A stretch of 6,563 bases of DNA from Bacteroidales bacterium. Lineage in GTDB: Bacteria; Bacteroidota; Bacteroidia; Bacteroidales; WCHB1-69. The stretch lies in contig JAISRU010000093.1 of NCBI GenBank assembly GCA_031273515.1, positions 1-6,563 on the forward strand. The letters run 5' to 3'. The position numbers and the translations under genes were made by a program. This document shows positions 1-6,375 of this stretch, piece after piece (position 1 is the first letter of the stretch; the number at the start of each line of letters is the position of its first letter). Under the pieces are notes generated by a model. It did not search any database, was not told the DNA's origin, and worked only from the letters and a program-made list of their open reading frames with translations.

Positions 1-2
1 TA

Positions 3-99
3 TGAATGTCCTACGGACATTTGAGTTTCCCCGTCAGGGGATACATATCAATAGAAAATGCGATGCCTCCCCAAAACCATATTGTCCGTAGGACATTCA
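3..99. repeat. Inverted-repeat element with nested hairpins
   Basis: TGAATGTCCTACGGACA at 3-19 is matched perfectly (17 of 17) by its reverse complement at 83-99. Each arm is itself a small palindrome (TGTCC/GGACA with a 3-nt loop), and a further perfect stem TCCCC-GTCA-GGGGA lies between them at 28-41. The nested symmetry resembles a REP/BIME-like or MITE-like dispersed element. Copy number cannot be judged from one window. A 60-codon frame at 6-188 overlaps this symmetry and is probably not a gene. Confidence 0.7.
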
Positions 100-133
100 C
101 CTGCTACGACCTCTCCAAAGGGAAATCATCTTA

Positions 134-190
134 CGTCATCCTCCTTTTTTCCCTGACGTCCCGGCGGCAGGGTGGGGACTTACAATGACG
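134..190. repeat. Imperfect hairpin with terminal CGTCAT/ATGACG arms
   Basis: CGTCAT (134-139) pairs with ATGACG (185-190), and inside it CCCTG (151-155) pairs with CAGGG (168-172) around a GC-rich loop. The two short stems are separated by unpaired stretches, so the fold is weak. It may be the right end of the same dispersed unit as 3-99. It could instead be a transcription end for a gene left of the window, but no T-run follows the second arm. Confidence 0.35.
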
Positions 191-200
191 GGTAAATGGA

Positions 201-246
201 AATCATGTCCATCAAGTAAATCAGATAAATCAGAGTTCAGACAATA
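201..246 (+). repeat. AGTTCAGACAA element, copy 1 (long form)
   Basis: A 46-bp A/T-rich unit begins AATCATGTCCATCA and ends ATCAGAGTTCAGACAATA. It matches 6241-6286 over its whole length with only a few substitutions and two one-base indels, and 6071-6116 on the opposite strand more loosely. It contains two AAATCAG words 9 nt apart. It lies between the 5' inverted repeats and porU. No protein is encoded. The function is unknown; dispersed repeats of this general look are common between genes in Bacteroidota. Confidence 0.75.
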
Positions 247-251
247 ATCAT

Positions 252-274
252 ATAAATCACAGTTCAAGACAATA
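252..274 (+). repeat. AGTTCAAGACAA element, copy 2 (short form)
   Basis: This is a second, shorter copy containing only the 3' part of the unit (ATAAATCACAGTTCAAGACA then ATA), 5 nt after copy 1. A more degraded trace (ATTTCAGGACAAAAT) follows at 294-308. The stretch 309-374 up to porU is A/T-rich with one small CGAC/GTCG stem (330-342). I could not find a convincing Bacteroidota TTTG/TAnnTTTG promoter there. Confidence 0.65.
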
Positions 275-374
275 GCAAAGTCATTGAGGCAAAATTTCAG
301 GACAAAATCGTACACGTCTGTAATATTTCCGACGGAAGGTCGTTAGTATATCAATTAACAGAAGCCTTTATATT

Positions 375-3300
375 ATGATATTTAAAAGAATAGCTGTGTT
401 TTTCGGCTGTATGATTTTATCAATGCCGTTCTATGCCCAGACCGTCCGACAATCTTATACGCTTAAATGGTATCCTCCTCAATACGAAAAAATAAGCGAC
501 GACATCGTGAAATCTTATCTGTTTTTCGAGGGAGCGTCTTTGTATCAGGGAGAAAAACCAACGCCCTTCTTCCGATGTTCTTTTCCCTTGGACAACGGCA
601 ATATTTCGGCAAACGTCCGAATAGAAAACCCTGTCTGGCAACCCATGACCGCAGAAGAAATACAACTCGTAGATAAAAATAACCTCTCTGACACCCTCTC
701 TCTGAAAGTCTACACTGAATATACCCGCAAAGTACCCGCTTTGAATGTGGAATTTTTCCCTTTTCGTCAATCAGGAGGAAACCAATACGAAAAATTGATC
801 TCCTTTCAACTGCAAGGTTCATGGAGTATCAACCCAAGTCCGAGAACGCATAAAAGTCGTACCTACGTTTCTAATTCGGTCTTGCACAGGAGCGGATTCT
901 ACAAAGTAGCGGTATCTCAAACGGGCGTCCACAAAGTAACATACGCTGATTTCGTGGCGCTGGGAATTAATATGTCTGCGCTTCGTACTGCCGATATCGC
1001 CGTCTTTGGCAACGGAGGACGCATGTTGCCCGAATCAACCTCCGAACCTGTCTTTGACGATCTCCCTGAAATCGCCATCCAAATCGTGGACAACAACGGA
1101 AACGGCGTCTTTGAACAGGACGATTATCTGCTGTTTTATGCTGTCGGAGTTGTCAATTGGAACTATGTGCCAAGCAGCAATCCGCCTTTTGCGCATGAAT
1201 TGAACCTCTATACGACCAACACCTGCTATTTTATCAGCATCAATGCAGATGCCGGCGTCAAAAAACGTATCGGTACGCTTCCCTCTTTGTCTTCGGGAGC
1301 GACGCATACCGTCAATACATATCACTATTATAATGTATATGAAAAAGACCTTGTAAATGTATACGAAGTGAGCCGTATCTGGTTAGGTGAAGAATTTAAT
1401 ATACAGCAATCGTATGAGTTTCCCTTTGCCGTACCCGGTATTTCCAGAACCCAAAATGCCTCTTTGCGCATACAGACAGCCCTGAAATCGTCGGTGGCTT
1501 CTGCTTTTTCGATAACGGCAAACGGTCAGTCGTTGCCCGTTGCAGGTTTTTCTGCTGCATACAATTTAACGTTAATGTCCCCCTTTGTCCGAACATTTCT
1601 GCCTGCAAACGATAATATAAACATCGGTTTATCCTACAACAAGCCGACAGGAAGTTCGTTAGGATGGCTCAATTATATTGAATTGCATGCCACGCGATCG
1701 CTGGCGCAACATACGGCGATGATTTCTTTTCGTAATCCCGAAGTTGTCGGGAATGGGAACATAGCGGACTACCGTTTTGAAACGCAAGGCAAAAATACGC
1801 AAATCTGGGATGTAACCGATCAACACAATGTCAAAAAGATAAATGGGACTAAAAACGGAAACACCTTGTCTTTTATGCTTTCTGCCGACAGTCTGAGAGA
1901 ATTTATTGCTTTCGACGGAAGTTCTTTTCACAGCGTAACGCCCATGGGAAGAGTCGATCCTCAGAATTTGCATGGATTGTCCAATCTGGATTTTATAATC
2001 ATTACGCATCCTGATTTTCTGGGAGCGGCAAATCAGTTAGCCGACTTTCGCAGAAGAAACGACAATATGCGTGTTCAGGTCGTAACAACGACGCAGGTCT
2101 ATAACGAATTTAGCAGCGGCGCTTGCGATATCGGCGCTATCCGCAATTTTCTTAAGATGTTTTACGACCGCGAAACAGCCGTCAATATGCCGAAAAATGT
2201 ACTGTTGCTTGGAGGTACATCTTACGACCCCCGTAATATCATGGGAAGCAACAGCTGTTTTATTCCCAACTATCAGGGTGCAACTTACATCTATGACCAT
2301 ACGGGAAGTTTATCTACCGATAATTTCTTCACCAAATTAGCCGACGGCAAAGGTACTCCTGAAGGCGATGGGAAAGTTATTAGCGGAAGTATGGACATGG
2401 GGCTGGGACGTTTTCCTGTAACAAGCAATGCTCAGGCAATGATTTTGGTAGATAAATCCATTCGCTATGCCTCTTACGAGAATTTAGTCGAACCGAACAG
2501 TAAATACGTGTCCAATCTTGGCAACTGGCGCAATATCATTGCCTTTCTGACAGATGACAAGGATGGAGCCGGTTTTCACTTGGAAAATGCCGAAGCAGTG
2601 GCTGCCGTTGCAGCTCCAAACAGGTATCTGAATATCGAAAAAATATATTGCGACGCCTATAAAAAAGAAAGCTCTTCGCAGGGAGCGCGCTTTACCGACG
2701 CTACAAGAGCCATGAATAACAGGATAGATAAAGGCTGTCTGATGTTTACTTATTTTGGTCATGGGGGCGATAACGGCTGGGCGCACGAACGTCTGTACTT
2801 GCCCACAAGAGATCTCAGATTGTGGAACAATAAATACTGTTTGCCTTTTTTCTACACGGCATGTTGTACGTTCGGAAGATACGATAAACTGACAAGTACC
2901 TCGCCCGCCGAAGATATACTGCTCAAACCCGACGGAGGCGCTATTGCCTTAATCACATCTACAAGAGACTCTTATTCTGCTTCCAACCAATCGTTCGGGG
3001 AACGGATATATGCGCGGGCGTTTGAGCAAACCAATCAGCAATACCTGACACTGGGAGAAATAAATGCCAAGGCGCAGGCAGATTCCAAAAATGAAATGTT
3101 TGTCCTTTTGGGCGATCCTTCTCTTACGCTGGCTCATCCCAAACACAAGGTTATTACCGACAGCATCGACGGCATTTCCGTTACTGTTTTTCAGGATACC
3201 ATTCGGGCATTGCAGTTTGTTACCATATCGGGATACGTCGCCGACCAGAATAATGTGCCGCTTACCAATTTCAACGGATGGGTCTATTCGAGCGTTTACG

Positions 3301-4214
3301 ATAAAAGCGACAGCGTGTCTACCATTAATCCGAATTTAGAGGACGTGAAAAAGTTTCCTCTCCAAAAGAGTATTATCTTCAAAGGTAAATCGAATGTGCG
3401 AAACGGACGCTTCTCGTTTAGTTTTATGACTCCCAAAGACATCAACTATGAATACGGATTGGGCAAAATCAGCTATTATGCAACGGGGGACAAAACCGAC
3501 GCCAAAGGCTACAGCGAAATGATTATCGGAGGAATGAACGATACGGTGATAGATGATAAACAGGGTCCTGAAATAAGTCTGTATTTCAATGACGAAAAAT
3601 TTGTACAGGGCGGAATAACCACTCCTGCTCCCGTATTATACGCAAAGATTTCGGACGAAAGCGGCATCAACACAACAGGAGCAGGCATAGGACACGATAT
3701 TACTGCCATTATCGACGGAAATACGTCAGACAACATCGTTTTGAATGATTTTTTTGAATACGATACAAACAGTTATAAGTCAGGTTCGTTGAGTTATGCG
3801 CTGAGCACATTACCGGAAGGAAAACACAGTCTGACTCTTCGCGCATGGGACGTGGTAAACAACATGGGAGAAGCCGTTATCGATTTTGAAGTAGTGAACG
3901 AAACGGAAATACAAATAAAACATGTTCTGAATTATCCGAATCCGTTTACAACGTCCACTTTGTTTTTCTTTGAACACAATCGTCCCAATACGCCTTTGCA
4001 GATTACTATTCAGATTTTCACCATATCGGGAAAATTGGTAAGGACTATCACGCAATTGCAACAGACAACGGGATTTCGCTCCGATCCTGTTCCATGGAAC
4101 GGACGGGACGAATTTGAAGATAAACTCGCACGGGGAATATACATCTACAGGTTACAGGTTTTGACGCCTGACGGGAAATCTGCGGAGAAAATAGAGAAGA
4201 TAGCAATTTTGTAA
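375..4214 (+). CDS. porU: PorU, T9SS C-terminal signal peptidase (gingipain-like, C25 family)
   Basis: This 1279-residue protein is the T9SS sorting enzyme. It sits on the outer surface, cuts off the C-terminal domain of secreted cargo and, in Porphyromonas, transfers the cargo to A-LPS. A signal peptide is visible (basic MIFKR, hydrophobic core, likely cut A21/Q22). Residues 22 to about 530 are beta-rich N-terminal modules. The C25 caspase-like domain runs from about 538 (LDFIIITHPDF) to about 918 (LGDPSL). Its likely catalytic pair is H796 in YFGHGG and C831 in TACCTFGRYD, 35 residues apart, much like gingipain spacing. An Ig-like segment with DESGIN lies near 1093. The end (1186-1279; NYPNPF, SGKLVRTI, RGIYIYRL) is a T9SS-type or FlgD-like C-terminal domain, which PorU is known to keep. 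The ATG at 375 directly precedes the signal peptide. The protein is somewhat longer than P. gingivalis PorU, which I recall as about 1158 residues. The adjacent porV supports the call. Confidence 0.96.
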   Translation: MIFKRIAVFFGCMILSMPFYAQTVRQSYTLKWYPPQYEKISDDIVKSYLFFEGASLYQGEKPTPFFRCSFPLDNGNISANVRIENPVWQPMTAEEIQLVDKNNLSDTLSLKVYTEYTRKVPALNVEFFPFRQSGGNQYEKLISFQLQGSWSINPSPRTHKSRTYVSNSVLHRSGFYKVAVSQTGVHKVTYADFVALGINMSALRTADIAVFGNGGRMLPESTSEPVFDDLPEIAIQIVDNNGNGVFEQDDYLLFYAVGVVNWNYVPSSNPPFAHELNLYTTNTCYFISINADAGVKKRIGTLPSLSSGATHTVNTYHYYNVYEKDLVNVYEVSRIWLGEEFNIQQSYEFPFAVPGISRTQNASLRIQTALKSSVASAFSITANGQSLPVAGFSAAYNLTLMSPFVRTFLPANDNINIGLSYNKPTGSSLGWLNYIELHATRSLAQHTAMISFRNPEVVGNGNIADYRFETQGKNTQIWDVTDQHNVKKINGTKNGNTLSFMLSADSLREFIAFDGSSFHSVTPMGRVDPQNLHGLSNLDFIIITHPDFLGAANQLADFRRRNDNMRVQVVTTTQVYNEFSSGACDIGAIRNFLKMFYDRETAVNMPKNVLLLGGTSYDPRNIMGSNSCFIPNYQGATYIYDHTGSLSTDNFFTKLADGKGTPEGDGKVISGSMDMGLGRFPVTSNAQAMILVDKSIRYASYENLVEPNSKYVSNLGNWRNIIAFLTDDKDGAGFHLENAEAVAAVAAPNRYLNIEKIYCDAYKKESSSQGARFTDATRAMNNRIDKGCLMFTYFGHGGDNGWAHERLYLPTRDLRLWNNKYCLPFFYTACCTFGRYDKLTSTSPAEDILLKPDGGAIALITSTRDSYSASNQSFGERIYARAFEQTNQQYLTLGEINAKAQADSKNEMFVLLGDPSLTLAHPKHKVITDSIDGISVTVFQDTIRALQFVTISGYVADQNNVPLTNFNGWVYSSVYDKSDSVSTINPNLEDVKKFPLQKSIIFKGKSNVRNGRFSFSFMTPKDINYEYGLGKISYYATGDKTDAKGYSEMIIGGMNDTVIDDKQGPEISLYFNDEKFVQGGITTPAPVLYAKISDESGINTTGAGIGHDITAIIDGNTSDNIVLNDFFEYDTNSYKSGSLSYALSTLPEGKHSLTLRAWDVVNNMGEAVIDFEVVNETEIQIKHVLNYPNPFTTSTLFFFEHNRPNTPLQITIQIFTISGKLVRTITQLQQTTGFRSDPVPWNGRDEFEDKLARGIYIYRLQVLTPDGKSAEKIEKIAIL

Positions 4215-4271
4215 TGAGAATGCCGTTATTCTTTTGTTCATAAATTTTTAAACCAAATTCATATTTTAAAT

Positions 4272-5504
4272 ATGCGTAAATCAGTTGTTTCATTTGTTTG
4301 CATTATATTTCTTGCTTCCTTTACCCCTGCGCAGAGCCAGACTCAAAATGACCCTTTAGGTCGCAAAGGAAGTCCGATTACAACATCTGTTCCTTTTCTA
4401 TTAATAGCGCCCGATTCCCGTATTGGAGGAATGGGAGAAACCGGAGCGGCAGTCCCTGACGACGCCAATGCACAGCACTGGAATCCGGCAAAATATCTGT
4501 TTTCTGAAAAATCATTTGGCTTGTCGTTTTCTTACAGTCCCTGGTTAGCGGGATTGGGCGTAAATGACATACATCTTTTGTATTTATCTTCCTATTATCA
4601 TGTAACCGATATGGATGCGATATCTTTTTCACTTCGATTCTTTTCCATGGGAGAAATGGAACTGACGGGTCCAACAGGAGAACATATAAAATATGAAAAG
4701 CCAAACGAATTTGCCATTGACGCAGCCTATTCCCGTATGCTGATGCAAAATGCAACTAACCGTCTGTCTATGGCTGTTACGGGACGATTTATCTATTCCA
4801 AATTAAGTAGTTACACAAATTCGGGAGGCAGTTCCGATGATATTAAAGCAGGTGTATCGGGTGCAGCGGATGTTTCTTTGTTTTACACAAAAAAATTACA
4901 GGCAGGCAAACTGTATGAACACAACTTCAACCTCGGATTAAATATTTCGAATATAGGCGCCAAGATTTCGTATTCTTCCAGTCTGAAACGGGATTTTTTA
5001 CCTGCCAATTTCAGATTGGGAATAGCATACGAGATGCATTTCGACAAATACAACAAACTGCTGTTTGCCTTTGATATAAACAAACTCTTGGTTACTTCTC
5101 CTCCCATTTATCAAAGGGACAGTATGAATGCCATTGTTTTGGGACCTGACGGAGAACCTATTATCGAAGGACGCGGTCGCGATCCCTATAAAACGACTGC
5201 CGCCGCCGCTGTTTTTACCTCATGGGGAGATGCTCCCAACGGTTTTGCAGAGGAAATGAAAGAGTTTATATTGAATGTCGGAATGGAATATGCCTATAAC
5301 AACCTGTTATTTGTCCGTGCCGGATTTTTCCATGAAGCACAAAACAAAGGAAATCGACGATACATGACTTTCGGAGCAGGCATCAAATACAGCATCTTTG
5401 CCATTGACGCCGCTTATATTTTGCCGGTCAGTTCGCGCAATAACCCGCTTGAACACACGCTTCGTTTCAGCATCTCGTTTGAACTTATCCCGAAAAAGAA
5501 ATAA
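4272..5504 (+). CDS. porV: PorV (LptO), T9SS outer-membrane shuttle protein
   Basis: This 410-residue protein is the PorV/LptO outer-membrane barrel. In characterised systems it collects cargo from the SprA translocon by its C-terminal domain and carries it to the PorU-containing attachment complex. A signal peptide is visible (MRKSVVSFVCIIFLASF, cut near A20 or shortly after). The family hallmarks follow: VPFLLIAPDSR (40-50), then IGGMGETGAA (51-60) and QHWNPAKY (68-75). The rest is alternating aromatic/polar beta-strand sequence typical of a FadL-like barrel, ending in a strand (TLRFSISFELIPKKK). Its length matches the family (about 390-410). The gene starts 57 nt after porU, in an A/T-rich leader without a Shine-Dalgarno site, as is normal in this phylum. 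No missing motif or frameshift is seen. PorQ and PorP are related barrels, but the motifs and the porU neighbour favour PorV. Confidence 0.96.
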   Translation: MRKSVVSFVCIIFLASFTPAQSQTQNDPLGRKGSPITTSVPFLLIAPDSRIGGMGETGAAVPDDANAQHWNPAKYLFSEKSFGLSFSYSPWLAGLGVNDIHLLYLSSYYHVTDMDAISFSLRFFSMGEMELTGPTGEHIKYEKPNEFAIDAAYSRMLMQNATNRLSMAVTGRFIYSKLSSYTNSGGSSDDIKAGVSGAADVSLFYTKKLQAGKLYEHNFNLGLNISNIGAKISYSSSLKRDFLPANFRLGIAYEMHFDKYNKLLFAFDINKLLVTSPPIYQRDSMNAIVLGPDGEPIIEGRGRDPYKTTAAAAVFTSWGDAPNGFAEEMKEFILNVGMEYAYNNLLFVRAGFFHEAQNKGNRRYMTFGAGIKYSIFAIDAAYILPVSSRNNPLEHTLRFSISFELIPKKK

Positions 5505-5529
5505 ACCAACGCCATCAACGCCATCGTCT

Positions 5530-6003
5530 ATGTTAAGGATTGGATTGGGATTTGATACGCACAAACTAACTTCGTCGAGAAAACTGATTATCGGAGGCAT
5601 TCATATTCCCTGTCATTACGGCTGCGACGGACATTCGGACGCCGACGTATTAATTCATGCCATTTGCGATGCGCTGTTGGGAGCTTCGGGTCAGCGGGAC
5701 ATCGGATACCATTTTCCCGACACGGACGATCGCTACAAAGACATCGACAGCGCAATACTGCTTCAGCAAACGCATTGTCTGCTCGTAGAGAAACAATGGA
5801 AGATAGAAAACATTGATGCATCCGTTATTCTCCAGCAGCCTAAATTAGCTCCGTATATTCCGCAGATGCAGACAAAACTCGCCCATTTGCTGAGTCTTGA
5901 AACAGATTGCATCAACATTAAAGCCAAAACGTCGGAACGATTAGGCTTTATCGGCAGAGAAGAAGGAGTATCCGCTTATGCTATCGCCCTGCTGTCACGT
6001 TGA
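5530..6003 (+). CDS. ispF: 2-C-methyl-D-erythritol 2,4-cyclodiphosphate synthase
   Basis: IspF converts 4-diphosphocytidyl-2-C-methyl-D-erythritol 2-phosphate to the 2,4-cyclodiphosphate with release of CMP, in the cytoplasmic MEP pathway for isoprenoids. The protein has 157 residues, the usual length. All core motifs are present: RIGLGFDTH with metal ligands D9 and H11, GHSDADVLIHA with H35 and third metal ligand H43, DIG..FPDTD (57-66), and the nucleotide-site segment KAKTSERLGFIGREEG (131-146) with T134 and E136. The open frame extends upstream to an ATG at 5398 inside porV, but those 44 residues are an out-of-frame reading of porV, and the family always begins with the RIGxGxDxH strand, so 5530 is the start. 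It lies 25 nt after porV and probably shares its transcript. I recall the same porU-porV-ispF order in P. gingivalis, not checked. The stop codon is also the first unit of a heptamer repeat array. Confidence 0.97.
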   Translation: MLRIGLGFDTHKLTSSRKLIIGGIHIPCHYGCDGHSDADVLIHAICDALLGASGQRDIGYHFPDTDDRYKDIDSAILLQQTHCLLVEKQWKIENIDASVILQQPKLAPYIPQMQTKLAHLLSLETDCINIKAKTSERLGFIGREEGVSAYAIALLSR

Positions 6004-6058
6004 AAATTGAAAATTGAAAATTGAGAATTGAGAATTGAGAATTGAAAATTGAAAATTG
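6001..6058 (+). repeat. Heptamer tandem array TGAAAAT/TGAGAAT
   Basis: Eight uninterrupted 7-bp units are present: three TGAAAAT, three TGAGAAT, two TGAAAAT, then a partial TG. The first three bases are the ispF stop codon. The variant units form one central block, as expected if blocks arose by slippage or unequal exchange. On the minus strand the array reads as ATTTTCA/ATTCTCA repeats, a type I recall as common between genes in Bacteroidota. It has no palindrome and so is not a terminator. Confidence 0.95.
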
Positions 6059-6070
6059 CCTGCGGACGCT

Positions 6071-6116
6071 TTTGTCTGAACTCTGATTCTAATGATTTAT
6101 CTGATGGACTATGATT
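6071..6116 (-). repeat. AGTTCAGACAA element, inverted copy 3
   Basis: Read on the minus strand, this stretch begins AATCATAGTCCATCAGATAA and ends ATCAGAGTTCAGACAAA, matching the unit at 201-246 in order and content with small indels. It is head-to-head with the + strand copy at 6241-6286, so the pair could form an imperfect stem of about 45 bp around a loop of about 124 nt. Confidence 0.7.
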
Positions 6117-6120
6117 ATTA

Positions 6121-6153
6121 GTGAACGAGTAGACGAGTGAACAAGTGGACAAG
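6121..6153 (+). repeat. Octamer tandem array GTGAACAA-like
   Basis: Four consecutive 8-bp units are seen (GTGAACGA, GTAGACGA, GTGAACAA, GTGGACAA) plus one extra G. The unit length of 8 distinguishes it from the heptamer array after ispF. Its last two units recur in inverted orientation at 6287-6303. No gene covers it. Confidence 0.85.
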
Positions 6154-6209
6154 AACGCAAAGCGACGAGTATTATTTCCCGCAGAATAACGTAGAAGCGA
6201 CATAAAGGA

Positions 6210-6240
6210 CACAGAGAAGACACAGAGTTCCACAGAGAAA
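6210..6240 (+). repeat. CACAGAG triplicate repeat
   Basis: CACAGAG occurs at 6210-6216, 6221-6227 and 6231-6237, spaced 11 and 10 nt apart, followed by an A-run leading directly into the AGTTCAAGACAA element at 6241. The near-helical-turn spacing could suit a protein binding site. The more likely reading is a simple repeat of the kind that accumulates between genes. Confidence 0.7.
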
Positions 6241-6286
6241 AATCATGTTCATCAGTTAATCAGATAGATCACAGTTCAAGACAATA
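6241..6286 (+). repeat. AGTTCAAGACAA element, copy 4 (long form)
   Basis: A full-length 46-bp copy begins AATCATGTTCATCA and ends ATCACAGTTCAAGACAATA, nearly identical to 201-246 and in the same orientation. The two copies bracket the whole porU-porV-ispF block at a distance of about 6.0 kb. The inverted octamer pair follows it without a gap. Confidence 0.8.
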
Positions 6287-6303
6287 CTTGTCCACTTGTT
6301 TAC
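6287..6303 (-). repeat. Inverted octamer pair
   Basis: On the minus strand this reads GTAAACAAGTGGACAAG, two octamer units plus G. It matches the + strand array end at 6137-6153 in 16 of 17 positions, making an inverted repeat about 150 bp apart centre to centre. Confidence 0.75.
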
Positions 6304-6325
6304 TGATTAATCACAGTTCAAGACA
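6304..6325 (+). repeat. AGTTCAAGACA element, copy 5 (short form)
   Basis: TGATTAATCACAGTTCAAGA then CA repeats the 3' half of the unit found at 6241-6286, separated from it only by the inverted octamers. The remainder up to the permease start (6326-6375) is unique and ends in an A/T-rich leader. No recognisable promoter boxes were found in it. Confidence 0.65.
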
Positions 6326-6375
6326 GCATGGAACAATACGGACGCGGGATAAAGCGTTATTAAAAATAAAAATTA

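Larger units (their letters stand above)
6004..6375. other. Repeat-filled intergenic region between ispF and the export permease
   Basis: No frame on either strand here looks like a gene. The region is a mosaic of four repeat families, described individually, with short unique pieces at 6059-6070, 6154-6209 and 6326-6375. No strong hairpin followed by a T-run is present, so the end of the ispF transcript is not evident. The length of the gap argues that the permease has its own promoter. Confidence 0.8.

Noticed and set aside
6..188. A 60-codon + strand frame (MSYGHLSFPV...) before porU
   Set aside because: It lies over the inverted-repeat unit, has no signal, domain or clear leader, and its composition follows the palindromes. 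It is probably a chance frame in a dispersed repeat.
309..374. Promoter for porU with Bacteroidota TTTG and TAnnTTTG boxes
   Set aside because: TAATATTTCC at 321-330 resembles a -7 box only loosely, and no TTTG lies at the required distance.
4217..4232. AGAAT-gccgtt-ATTCT hairpin followed by TTTT between porU and porV, as a terminator
   Set aside because: The stem is only 5 A/T-rich base pairs and the T-run is four bases. It is too weak to call, and a shared transcript remains likely.
5398..5529. Extended N-terminus for IspF from an ATG inside porV
   Set aside because: The extra 44 residues are a frame-shifted reading of porV. IspF proteins start directly at the RIGxGxDxH strand, which fits the ATG at 5530.
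5976..6233. Minus-strand 85-codon frame across the intergenic repeats
   Set aside because: Its protein contains low-complexity NFQFSILNSQFSIFNFQ, a direct translation of the heptamer array, with no recognisable domain.
6001..6325. CRISPR array
   Set aside because: Units of 7-8 bp without unique spacers, several unrelated motifs and no cas genes do not fit CRISPR.
6334..6362. AATACG/CGTTATT stem before the permease as a terminator or riboswitch
   Set aside because: The pairing is imperfect and short, and it lies directly in the leader. There is not enough structure to support a call.
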